In this document: in pieces, positions 47,661 to 60,700 of the stretch
Layout: the number at the start of each line of letters is the position of its first letter
Numbering within the stretch: position 1 is the stretch's first letter
DNA from: Cardiocondyla obscurior
Taxonomy: Eukaryota; Arthropoda; Insecta; Hymenoptera; Formicidae
Length of the DNA: 64,000 bases
NCBI RefSeq assembly: GCF_019399895.1
Contig: NC_091877.1
Span: 2,232,001 to 2,296,000 of the forward strand
Direction: 5' to 3'
Notes under the pieces: generated by a model
Told to the model about the DNA's origin: nothing
Seen by the model: the letters and a program-made list of their open reading frames with translations, nothing else
The model's database searches: none
Program-made: the position numbers and the translations under genes

Positions 47661-50600
47661 ATTGCCGCAATCAAGCGTGATTGTCTTACGCAAGCACGAA
47701 ACGAGCGACCATTATGAAGAAACTTTCTTTCTCTTTCTCCCTTTCTCTCATCATTCAGAATATTGAAACGCTTGAAATACGCAATTGTAAATAACTATTT
47801 CAATTTAGATTAAGATTTATACGAGCTAGTATTATAGATACTTTCAAAGTGCTGCTTTATCTAATCGTGTAAAATTTTATGAAACTGATTTATAATAATA
47901 TAATAATGAATTTGTAATGTGTCTCTAAATGTTTTATTTTTTTTTTACAATGGTTTATCATAAATTGTACTCGTAAATTAATTTGTACAATTAATTTATA
48001 TATTTCTTTTCATTTTTAATTTATAAAAAAAAAAGTATAAGCTCTGACTTTTTAAAACTGCACGAGGTATTCCAAGTAACTGCCATACGGTCTTTTTAGT
48101 TAAGAGGCAAGGAAGTAAAATATGGTGGTGTAAAAGCGAATAATAGTAACCGTGCTACGTGATGAGATCGACAACAATGTCGACAACAATGACGTCAGCG
48201 ATTCGAATTATGCAGTCGACGTCGTTCTTGGAATTTCCTCGTAACTACCAAATTGCTCAGATTACAACAGAACTTTCAGCGTAGAGAGAAGAGAGAAAGA
48301 CAGAGAGAGAGAGAGAAAGAGAAAAGACAAAGAGTCTTTAAAGTGCAAATTACAGTATACTGCATGTTGCAAGTTATTCACTTTTTAATAAATATTTTCA
48401 AGTATATAATTGTAAATTTTTTTTTCCCCACAAAGATTATTAGTTTTTATTATAAATTGCTTACGTTAAATACGAAAATCTTATTCTTTAATTAAAAAAG
48501 AAAAAAAAGAGATGTGTTTAATTTAAAATTTTGTGGTAAGTTGTTCAATACTTAAAAATGATTTTTAAAATTTTCTTCGGGACAATATTATTAATTGTAG
48601 TTTTTTTATACTAATTAAAAGTAATATTTTCTTCGCGGAAAAATCATGTTTTTTAATATGTTGATGGATTCACGTATAATCTTACGAAAAGCCGCGCTCT
48701 AAGTGCGTGAAGTTTCGAATAGAAACTCGTTCCTAGCGATACAACGCGATGTCAATCCTAACATTACGGCGAGAGAAGGCTCCAGCTTTGGGGATTACGA
48801 TTCGCGAATTGACGGCGAGTCGCGCTAATGACACGCGATGTAAACTCGGTTACCACAGCTGATGTTCTCAGGAGAGAAATTGTATTATGGCTTACCGTCA
48901 CTGTGTGCGGCGTAATGTAATCGTAACGTCGCACGCGACGGCATCGCGGATGTTTCTATATTGCGAAAGCTTCGGGCCGCGAGGATGTGAGAGATGCGTT
49001 GCATATTATTCAGCGGATACACGACCTATTATTACAAGCTAAACAGATGAGCCCGTTTACGGTGATTTTCTTAATGGCGAACCAGGATGTTGCGAAAGAC
49101 ATACGTTCGAAGTGGCGTTACTTTAAGAAGAAAAGAAAGAAAAAAATAATAAACCACGGTGGCGAGAAGATGTAAATGCGTAACATAAATCCGAAGAATA
49201 CCGTCGAATATTTAACCCAATGGAACATGGAGAGCTCATAAATCCATTACCACGCTTATTACGATAGCGATTCTCTCTGCGTTAGGTAGTAGTACCAATT
49301 AACCAGATATCCTATGGAGAGTCGCTCAATTTAAAGTGCCGGATAAATCACGCGGTCTCTCGTAAGGTTACGCGGAGTGGCCGGATGGAGCCGGCAGCGC
49401 GTCGTTGGAAAATGAAGATAAAAAAGAAAAAAAAATAAATAAAAAAAAACGAGAAAAAGAAAAAAAAAAAAAAGAGAGACGGGCTAAAGTAGTGGGAGAG
49501 AGAAAGAGAGAGACAGAGATCTGAAAGCCCAAAATGAAATTACCTCGCAGACGGAAAGCTACGAAGATGGTCAGAGAGCGCTTGGTTCCTTGGAATTGGA
49601 TAAAACAGGCAGCCATTGCTGAATATATTTCGTGAGATTTACGAAATTTAAAGGCTCTCTCTAGCTAGTACGCTGCTAACTGCGGCAAGGGGGTGCCAGA
49701 GAAGGAGGAAAACGGAGAGCCGATGAACCTCTCATAAAGAACAGCCGAGCTTTTCCGTGAGATTTTTCAAGATTAGCATGGAAAAGCCGGCGGACTCCGC
49801 AATGGGGGACAGCTTGTCAGATTTTAATGGTCTGTGAGAGACCCGGAGAATTAATGAGTCTCTCTTTCCCTCGCACTTTTTTTTTGTTTCCCCCCCCCTT
49901 TTTTTTTTAATCGAGAACGATCAATGCGAAAACGTTTGGAAATCAGTACCGAATTGGTCGTTAAACGACTTTATTTAAAATAATTTGCGAGGCTACGATG
50001 AGACGCGCAATCGCAATTTACTCCCTCCCGACGTTCATTGAAACGCCTTCGTCACCTACTTTTCAATATTCACCTTTCTCGCCACCCGCATTAATTGGCT
50101 AAATTTTAGAATATTCTCTTTTACATCGAAATACACTTCGGATGCGCCTCGTGCGCGGTATACACAGAGCGGGATATTAAAACTTGACGAGGGCTGAAAT
50201 TTATTCTGCGCTCTACCACTGAAAAGATATCCTACCGCGACATAAAATACGCCAGAGCAAAATGTATATGTAGTTCACGTATGAGATAGGGACACATTCC
50301 TTATCATAACCGCGAGAGTAATCCGCCGCGTGAGTTTGCGTGTACGACTGAAAAATTACGAAAAATTTAACTTACGTTTACAACGTATACGTGACTTATG
50401 CATTAAGAACAATTTCACATCTGCAAAATAGGTATAGCGCGTGCCGTTTACTCTCGGCTTTTACCATACGTGCAGCGTATACGTAAAATTATTCGATAAA
50501 GCTAGCTCTACAAATATAATAATACGATTAAAAATAATTAGCTGCTTTTAAGTAACTTTTTTAAGAGCGCGATTTTTCACTTTACGCTGTTATCTAGCTA

Positions 50601-51011
50601 TTTATATTATTCAAAATTGTACATTAAATACGTTTTTGTTATACTTTAACATATTATTTGTCATTCATTATATTGCCGTTAAAAAAAGTCAGGTGTACAA
50701 GATCTCTAAGCCGGGCGACGAATTAAGTTTCGACTGAAATATCCGTATGTTGACGAATTAGATCTGTCTTTCGTCGAGATTGTGAGAATTGGCGGCTCAA
50801 ACACGGACTCGGCGGTGAAACGACGTCGCGTCGCCGCCGTCCCGTGGCGAGTTGTACGCGCAATGCGAGTGCAATATTTCGACGTAACCGCGAAGGATGT
50901 TACCGGGTTTTCTGAAAATGCTCTACGTCCCGTGACCTCCCGGGAGGGCTGGCCCGAAGCCACGCCGCGCAAAAGGGGCAATCGCGATTTTCACCCGGAT
51001 AATTCCGAGAA
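47661..51011. other. Intergenic gap between genes 6 and 7 (3.4 kb)
   Basis: No supported gene. It contains purine-rich low-complexity DNA (48280-48330 and 49415-49520) and short poly-T/C tracts near 49880-49910. The small open frames on both strands are mostly encoded by these tracts. Confidence 0.5.
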
Positions 51012-52400
51012 ATGAGAGCCCCGTGGCCCGTCCTGATTCTCGCCGTGATCCTGGACCCGTTGTTGCTCCTAGGGGAGGCGGTATGTTACTATAATGACAC
51101 CGACTTAAGTGCCGCTGGCCAAAGGTCAGGAGAGACTTCGCCCAGACGTAGACGGGAGCTCACTTTTCCAAAGGGAAGCGCTTTTGTGGTGAGTCAGATG
51201 ACTGGGTGTGCTCGCAACGGACGCAGGGAAGGTTATCTTTTGTTACGCCGGACTTTTACGAGGGTGTCGTCGCTCGCCTTGCGAAGGTCGAGATCGGTTA
51301 AATCAGTTAGATGGGTGGGACCTTCTCGTTTTACCGCGATAACTGTGCGTTTTTATGAAAAATCCACCCCGAAAGCCTAACACGTTCTATTAAAACCGCA
51401 TTTATTCTATTCGTGCAACGCGTTTTTGTTTGCGACTGTATTTTATTTTTATTTTGTCTAATGAGACTGCTTATTAGCAAAATATAAGGAATATATTTTA
51501 TTGGTTTCTAATTATTAATGTGTTTAAAAAAAAAAAAGGAACTGTTTACTTTTGCAGAAATATTTTTTCATATAATTCTTTGTTGTTTGAAGTTATTTAA
51601 TTTGAAACAAGGTATAACTTTGTTACTGTATAAAGTTCATTAATTGTTCAGATGACTCTTAGTCTTTTAAAGGCTATTCAGCTTAACGAGCCTAAAAATT
51701 GGAACTTAGATTTGGAATTCGACACGATATGGCCTATACCTAGCCAGGAAGATTTAAGAAAAGCTTTGATTAAAAAACCGTTTAAAGTAAAACGGCGACA
51801 TAGACGCGAATTGTATGCCAATCTTGAATTAGCATTAAACAGGTAAAGAACTTCACTTTTCTTTTATTTAAATGTTCTATATAAATTGAGATTATTGTTT
51901 CATATACAAATTATTGCAAACAAATTCTCTGTTAAATGTTTACCAGCAGGGATTTTAGAAATTTTACTTATGTTTCAAATAATGATAAGATTTCATTAAT
52001 TTATATTGGGTGTTATTTATTTTAGTCAAAACTTGCCAGGACGGTTATGCATTCTGCGCACAATTTGTGAAGCGAAAACGGTACTAGCTTCTCCAGGATT
52101 TTCAATTATCGAGGACGCCATACGAATCGTTTTAAGGTAGATGTATTCGCAATACGTCTTAATAAAATTAATCGATATAAATAAATTTTGATACATTATT
52201 ATAATGTCGCCGCTTGTGAGTGAGAATTATAATTTTTAAAAATTGAAAATATTGTACATTTTAGGAATTTCGAAGACGCCGATAGTTACGACTGCTACGA
52301 CATTGCATATCAAACGAAAAGCGACTGTGAGATTGTTTATCCTTGTCCGTTTTCGCTGTTGAAATTATTGTTGTATAATTTATATGCGGGAGGGACATGA
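51012..52400 (+). CDS. DM4/DM12 family secreted protein, gene 7 of array
   Basis: Four coding exons: 51012-51188, 51652-51842, 52026-52136 and 52265-52400 (stop TGA), 204 residues, intron phases 0, 2, 2. It is the most compact gene of the array (introns 463, 183 and 128 bases). The signal peptide is MRAPWPVLILAVILDPLLLL. Exon 1 ends with SPRRRRELTFPKGSAFV, a multibasic site plus the family motif; DTDLSAAGQ and a possible glycosylation site (NDT) lie between. Exon 2 has IWPIPSQED and the second basic site KRRHRRELYANLELAL. Exon 3 has GRLCILRTICEAK. Exon 4 has SDCEIVYPCPFS. Here the last two cysteines are five residues apart instead of six, and an extra cysteine (YDCYD) occurs upstream. After them comes an unusual hydrophobic tail, LLKLLLYNLYAGG. 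Function unknown. Confidence 0.92.
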
Positions 52401-52539
52401 GAAATAGCCGGTTAAAAAGTCAAATTGATGATAAAACTCTGTATAAATTGTATAACTCAATCCATTAGAATATTTTATATTTAATTAGTGCAGTTTTTGT
52501 TATATGAAAAATCTGTGATACTTCCGATATTATCGCGCG

Positions 52540-52545
52540 AATAAA
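52540..52545 (+). terminator. Polyadenylation signal of gene 7
   Basis: AATAAA 139 bases after the gene 7 stop; another hexamer-like AATAAA follows at about 52590. Use is inferred. Confidence 0.5.
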
Positions 52546-55429
52546 TACCTAAAATATGTGCATGAAAAGTCATCGATAAAATATAATGAAATAAAATGGA
52601 TCTATAAAAAACGAAAAAAAAAAAAAAAAAGAAAATAACAAATAATTCTATTTATTGTACATTCCTGTGTAATTTTTATTTAATATCTTTGAAAGATATT
52701 GTATTGGATAATTGTCAAATTCAATAATTTTCAGACTCTAATTCCGAAAATATGCAAATTTTCCGGATACATTCTCTTTTGTGACGTAATAAGCCGCAGT
52801 TCTGGCCAAACGAGTATTTTAATTGGAAATTTGAAATTATATCGTCTATGAAGTATATTTATTATACTAGTAATTAAGCGTATAGCGCTTATTATTATTA
52901 GTTTACTGATACATGAAAATAAAGTAGGTTTCATATTTCAAATTATCATCTCGATATGCTTTTGTTACTCGCCTTATTATTTCGAATGCCATTAGTAGGT
53001 GCGCTAAATTTATATCTTTCCTGCTTTCGTAGATAAATTAGTTTCCACAATGCCCGCCAATTAGTTAATTCGATAATTCGATATGGTTTTTAATACGAAA
53101 CTAACAAGTTCAGAGCTATAACAGTTAAAAAAAAAAAATAAAAAAAAATAAAAAAATATATGATGATAAACTCTTTCAGATTATGAGCACAGCTACGAGG
53201 AAATGCTGGTGCATTCGCACGTATACGGAGAGAATTACTAGACACAGCCACAGACAAACAATACAGTCAGAAACGTTAATCGCACTAATAGCGGCGGCAA
53301 TATTTTACGCTCGCACCCAGCAACGTGTTCGACTCTTGAGCCGTTAATCGTTCGCTAAATAAAGCCGGAGGAACGGGAAGTCCGTGCGCGGTTGGACGTT
53401 AATGAATTCGACAATGCTCCGTGCTCGCCTAACTGCAATAATAACGGTCGTTTCGGGTTCGGGCTGGACCGTACCGGGAGATCATTCACCGGGGTAACTC
53501 TCGTGGACGAGCGCCGGAGGAGATCGAAATAAGTGAGCAGGTGAGCCTGAGGATATCCGCTTAATTCAACTACCAGTCGGCCCGCTCGGCCGGCCCGAAA
53601 TAAAACAACTCGTTTCCATTCCATTTTCGTTTGCGCTCACGGACACGGGGATTCCGGATATCGGTCGGAATAATTGGTCGTGGAACGTGTCCGTCAAATT
53701 TGCGTATGATCGAATGGGGCTTGCGGGAGTTTTGTAAATTTACATACCGATATTTAACACAAAGGGAATTATTTCTGCACGCAGACTCTTTCGAATCGTA
53801 TCAGTATTTGTAAAGCAGCGACCGTAGATATTACGCCGAGAGGTAAAAGTGACGTACAGCGCAGTAACTTACATCATTAACCGTAAAACCGCCATTTTAA
53901 TTAGTTGAGCTAATTTAACTCTTATTATTTCGCGTTCGAAACCAATCGTTTTATTTATCGCTTTATCGGTACGGCGGTACGCTGGTTTTCGATAAACGAG
54001 AGCGGATCGTTTTTCTCTAATGAATTTACGAATGGGAGTATTGTCGGGGGCGTAACAAAAGAAGTGACATTTTCGATATCCGATGAAGTCGCACGCGAAC
54101 GGAGAGAACCGAGAAAGAGAAAGTGAATGACGATGAAAAAGAAAGTTTTGTCAGATACGTCGATAATACGAGGCAACTCCAAGCCGATTACTCATGCTCT
54201 TGTCACGCGGGAGATCGCACGGTCACGCAACTTCTCGCTTTTACCGTAATTTTCATGTCGATGCATTCCGTTATAAATTTTGCACTCAAGTATTCAAACT
54301 CAATTATGCTCTCACGTGGCTCGGCGAACCGTGCGCTTACATTCCAGCAATACCGCCGGCAAATTGATATATTTAAGAGCAACGCTAATGTTAACAACGC
54401 ATTTAAGACCACCTACTGTCGTTATCTTAATAGCGGAAAATTGCGTGCGTTCTGAAAACGACGTATAATCGATCATAAAAAAGAATTACCGAGGCACGCC
54501 TGCGTCCCAAATCGGTGCTGGAAGGCGTGCACATTGAATGGATGGAAGCGTAGCGTACTATGTTCCGCAGGCTATCGTCCCGTAACTGATCGATCATTCC
54601 CCTCCCGCCCTCTTGTCATTTTTCCGCCGTGAGCTAATTTCCTACTTCCTAAAGAGCTTACCGAACTGAGTTACGGAATATATTTTTACCGCGAAGGATC
54701 GGTCCTTCGCCGTCCTACGCAGGAAGTTCTATTTGCCTCGCCGTTGCACGAAAATACTCGGTCAACCCTCGTCGAACGTGCCCCCGCGACCACGCTCCAA
54801 CGATTTTCTTGAGCAATTTCCTACTGCGGGGAAGATCGTGTCAACGATATCCACGCGACTCCGTGAACCTCGTACGTCATTCTTGATATGTTCGGCGCGA
54901 TTAAATTAATACAGAAATACCCCAATCGAGATATATACACGGTATATATATTGTATTATATCTTTGAACGCTCCTGCTATACCGCACGAAATAAGCTCAG
55001 GATTTATTGAAACTGATTAGCCACTCATTAAATATCCATAGAAGATAATGATGCTTGATCTCTATATGCTACAAATTATAAGCGCGAGGATTACATTTCA
55101 ATTTAATCGCTCTGTGCACGTGGATTCCGGTGCAACGTAATTATCTCAACTGCAAATATTATATCGAGCCTCTTAATCCATTACGCAGCACGGTAATTGC
55201 ATTTGTGACGATTTACTAAAACAAACTCAGCGCGTTTTTACAAAGGAGTGTTCGGAATTTGATTACCGATCTTTAAAGCGCGGTATTAATTTTTCCTTCC
55301 TAGGCGACGCAACTGTTTGACGAATATACGCGTCAACCAAAATTAATTTCTAACGAATTAAGTTGTTATTATTTTAATACCTGACATTTATATGTTGTCC
55401 GCGGCAAAGTTAAAAGGAGATATTTCGAG

Positions 55430-55450
55430 AAAAAAAAAAAAAAAAAAAAA
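55430..55450. repeat. Poly-A tract
   Basis: Run of 21 A between genes 7 and 8. Confidence 0.85.
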
Positions 55451-57773
55451 GTATAAAGCACGTTAACCAATGACGGTTCACATTGATCAGAATAGATTTT
55501 ATCGAGTTTGAAGCTGAAATGCGATCGAACGGCTGCTACGTCTAATCAGACTTGTTTCACAGGATATGGTGAACGGAGCCGGCGAGATCTGACAATACTG
55601 GGCGGATACGAACCGATCGATTATTGGTTTTCATCGAATACAGGGTATCCGATGTATTATTGCACCGGCGGAAAGTCGACGGATTTCTATCCGCAGAAAC
55701 AGACCGCGCCCGGGTACCCTTTGACAGCTCGTCCGCGCTAAATTATGTGGACGGCAAATCGGGCTACGTCACTTTCGCGACATGTGTCAATCATTCGGTG
55801 TTTTATTTCTATAAATTGTCAACGGTGCCGCGCAACGTTAGATTTGGCGCGGTCGCGCTCGATAAAATAGCGGTTTTATTCAAAGTTCACGTCGTTGAGC
55901 GTCATATTACGAGCAAATTATCGATAAACTGACATTAACGAACCTACGTCTCGGATGTATTGTACGTAAACAGTTTCTCCACGCGTCGATCCTCCGGCAT
56001 AACAAATTTTACAGCATCCTGCGCTACTACGGCAACCGTGGTACATTAATAATCCCGCGCCGCTGCAATTAATTGGCTGCTGAAGGTGGCCTGCAATTTG
56101 AGCGGGCGAGCAACGTTTTGGCGTGATTATATGTATACCTGCGCTGAGAGGTAATAAGATCTATATTGGCGAGAATATCCGACGCGGAGAATGAGGTAAT
56201 ATTCGCTGACAAAGCGAACGACGTGCATTGCAACAATCGGCGACAGCGGAAAATAAATTAGCGCGGTGTACACACGTAACTCGGAAGCGCTGGAAACCAT
56301 CGCGAGATCGTTTCCGTCGTGATAAAAAAAATTGCGCTGAAACGTGCAGCCGTAAAAAATAGACCCGTTCCACCTTTGTTTTCATCACGTTTGACTACTC
56401 GGTTCAATTTAGAAAATTTCGACGAGACGAGAGAAGATCGCGGAGAGAAATGCGACGATATCGCGTTTGTTGAACGAACAACATTCTTCGGAAAGAAAAG
56501 AGCGGGCGACCTCCCAGAGGATCCACGAGATTCGTGGCCTGAAACGCAAGTACGGTGATAGATGTATAATCACGCGAGGATGCACAATTCTTTGCCCTAT
56601 GGTGTACACGCGCACCGTGGACGTAACGCTCTCGTGACGCGCGCACACGTACTTCTCTGTCAAGAAAGAAACTAATGCCGGCAATTCGGAAGTTTTCCGG
56701 GTTAACGTTGAAGAAGAATAGCGATCGCTGGCGCCCTACCGCGGAACGAAAAATTAATTTTGCATTCACGATAAAACGCGAGCTTTTTCGGAGCGGTAAG
56801 CTTCTTAGTCCTTTATAGCTTAAATTTTTGAAACGTTTTCTGACGATTCTATAACTCTTTCTTCTTCTGTTTTTCTTTCTTTTATTTTTAAATAGAAATA
56901 CCTATTAATTTTTTTTTTTTTTAATAGCGATTTATTTGTATCTTAATATTTGAATCTTACATTAACACCCTAATTGAAGGAACGATTTTGTGCATAACGG
57001 CATACTGTATCTGATGTTTAATTCCGGATTTAGGCGACACGAAACACCGTATTAAAGTTCCAAGCTGGCTCTTAAATACCTGCGAGCTCGCGATAAATCC
57101 AGCCATTGGAGCGTAGCCGACCGGATTATTTATCCCAAGATTATTTCCTCGTACAATTCCAACTTCCGGTCTAATCCTCCCGCCGATCGCTAACGCCCTG
57201 CCCGAAGTCACCAGCCCGAATCACGAGCCCTGGTGGTTTACGGCAGTTCGCTTCTCGCGATCGCGGGCAAAAAGGCGGTATTACCGGCGTCGCTCATGGG
57301 CTGCTTTTATTTCAAGAAAGTCGTCGAACAATTTCTCAACGGATTATACCGAGATTTGCTCTCCGGAAAGTTGGGTAATTCCTTTACAAGTTCGCGCTGG
57401 AAGAAGTTTCGCCCTTGCCGCGCCCACCAACCTCCCCCCCGCGCCGATTCATTCACCGTCTCTCTTTTTCCTATTTGCGCTTTACGGGAGAGGGACAATG
57501 GGAATAATTTCCTTTCGCTTCAAGGCATATTCCTGACGCGACGAAATTAGCGATTCGGTTTCTGCGGATTCTCAAATCTGGATTAATGAGATATCGTTTT
57601 AAAAAGACGGATAAGCCGCAGCTGTGTCTATGTAAAAGTAGTTAACGCAGTTCTTTTACAGAAACTTTCTATTTTAACGAAAAAATAAAAAAAAATTTAT
57701 AGTCATGTATTACACGCTTTTACTTTTTTTAATTTACGGAACGTCTAATTGGTGTACTTTTTACAGAACAGCA

Positions 57774-60700
57774 ATGGATTACAGTGCCAAGTACCTGATA
57801 GTTTTAATTCTTTGCCTGATATCGTTCGAATACGAAGCCAACGATAACTACAAAACTAATCTTTCGAGAAAACGGCGTTACGTTGTTTTTCCGGAGGGTT
57901 CGACATTTTCCGTGAGTATCGTATACAATACTAATCTATCGTTACAAATAATCCCTGTAGAGATTTCCACTTAAATTCAAAAGGGTAATTGTTATTCACA
58001 ACGTCGAAAATCATTACGTTCCATATTAGCTTCAGAACCAGATTTTTAAAATTTGAAAAATATTAATATGAATGCAAATGTAACGTGTGCGTTAATTAAT
58101 TTAACATTTAGTTGTAAAGGACGTCGCTCGCAAGATTGCGTGCGATAATTAACTCGATAATTAATTATTTACCGATTGAATGCACTTGCCAATAGGCAAT
58201 TCTAAAGTAACAAGGTGGAAGTATTACATTTTATTATTATTTACATGCGATGATTTTAAATACAGGCGGAATGTAATAATTTTCATCGTCGGCGGACGAT
58301 TATTTTAATTAAACTGATAATTATCAGAAATTTATTAATCTTTTGGACGCGCGAGATAACTGATCCTCGGCAGATTCTATATGAATAATTAGTTATGAAC
58401 TATTCTCAGATCGCTCTTTGCTTGACTGTGCATACTTTGACTCCGGACAACATCTTTACGGAGGGCCTTAACTGGGGTATTTCTTACGACCTACCTAACG
58501 AGAGCAAACCTGCCCTAGAGCCCTTTTTAGAACTGAGGAACGATAAGCTTAAAACGAGCAATAAGCGCAAGCCTTACGGCTCGGCTGCAATCGCTAATAG
58601 ATACGGGGTGAATTCAGGATGGAATAAAAACGTCAAACAACACTTCACGCCTAACAGAAAAAAGTACCATAAGTCCGAGTACTATTACTTACAAAGGAGA
58701 CATCGGAGGGAACTTTACAATAAATTGGAGGTCATCATGAACGCGTATGTAATTTTGATTATTATTTTGCAAACTTACTTTGTTAAAAATAAATGATTAA
58801 TTTTAAAAATAATTATTTATAATAAAAGTATTTTTTTTTTTGTTTAATTAACTAGCTTTTGTATTTGTTTTGTGAATAAATAAATTTCGTGAAGTTTTCA
58901 GTGAGCTCGCATTTAAAGATTAAATGCTTGTAAACTACTTTGCATAAACTGATAATATATAATCCGATCTCAAAAAAGACGTCTTAGATAGAATCGAACT
59001 GATTATTAATGCAGAACCTTTTTTGAATACTTTTTGTGTGCTAAGTGATTTTTCCCACCCGGAGTTTTAATATTACAAAAAGAATCTTTGACTCACCGGT
59101 TCGATGCGCAGCGGCAGAGTTACACAGCGTCGTAGATATGACGAAACTGTAACATAAATATAAAATATACATTGTAGAGTCTCATAATAAAGTCCAGGAT
59201 TAAAAAAAAAAAAGAGGGTCACGCATTTCCAATTACTTTTTCAATTATTAAAAGTAAAGTTAAACAAGATCTCTGACAAATAAAATTTTTTCTTTACTAA
59301 TTATTAAATTTTTTATAATTTTGAATTGTTATTGAAACGAAAAAATTATCTCGATAAATAGCAAAAGACTAATTTTGTGAAAATAAAAAACTAATACTCA
59401 CCGAAACGTTGCTCGGCCGAAGCACGATGTCTTTCCGAGACCTGCTCCTCCTCTCAGTTTAGGACGTCTTCCTTCTGAGCACAGGACACTCGCGACCACG
59501 ACCGTGACTTTAAAATCCCGAAAAACTAATAAAAAAATATATAAAAAAATGGTACTCGCGGTTTAAAATTTTTCGTGGCAAAATCCGACCGATTACTTTA
59601 GCGAAGCTTTCGAAAGAACGACTGCGCTTGTGTATTCAATACCGACGAAACGACACTTTCTTCTTCGAGTCCTGTCTGAAACAGAAAAGGATTTATTTTA
59701 TTAGTATTGCAATTAACAATCTCAATATATTTGGTGTGCGCATCGACACAACTTCGGCTTGTGTGCGTCTTTCTCCACTTCGAGACTATTGTTCAGACGC
59801 ACTAACGCAATAGACAAACGCATAGTCGCGACATAGTCGCGAAATTCCGCGGCCGGCAGCATTAAAATTAATCACGGAGTATTTAACGTTAGATTCAGTG
59901 TATCGTGGGTCTATAACTAATGAATATGTCGCGGTATTCGATCAATTAAATCCGTCATGTGTAGTTTACTTAATTAACCGAAAGGTATTAATATAATTAA
60001 TGCCTGCGCGCTCTGTAACGTCTAGTGAAGCGAATAATTGAGCATTAGACAAATTATGTTAATAAAAGCACGGTGATCTAATGATTGATGTTGTCTGAAT
60101 TGCTTTCCGATTAATTCCGCATCTGATAACGATTGATAACATCCCCGTGTCCGCGTTAAGACAACAATTTCTCCGGATCAACGTCAGCCACCGTCATCTA
60201 TTCAAATTGAGGGAATATATTAACCTGGATTTCAGCATCTCGAGGGGAGGCGACGAATTTTCACGAGACACCCTCAGACGACGAGACACGCTTCGTAATA
60301 AAATAGAACGGCGCGCGGTTTTAGCGGCTTCGGAGCGATCGAACGGCCGTCTTGTCTCTTTATGGATACTCGTCGAAGCACCTCGGTTTCCTTCCGTGTC
60401 ATCTATCGCGGCGTACCGACGTATCGACCGCATTAACGGAGGAAAAGCCGATACATCGCGATAATGATGGCGAGACCGAACTCTTCGCAACGTATGTCGG
60501 CCGGAGGCATAGTCGGCGCTATTATCGCGTCACGCGAGCTTACAATTTGTCAAGTCATATTGTATTATCGGTATGGACGTGTATGATGATAGCAATTACG
60601 CGGCGGACTTTGCCAATTAATTTTAATTATTTGACAAAGACTCGAACCGCGTTTAATTAATCATTTTAACTGGACCGCTGTGGCACGTAATAAAAATCTA

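Larger units (their letters stand above)
52401..57773. other. Intergenic gap between genes 7 and 8 (5.4 kb)
   Basis: Holds the gene 7 polyadenylation signal, poly-A 55430-55450 and mixed AT-rich and GC-richer DNA. Open frames at 54123-54455, 55508-55741 and 56404-56769 have no recognisable motif. No gene is supported on either strand. Confidence 0.5.
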
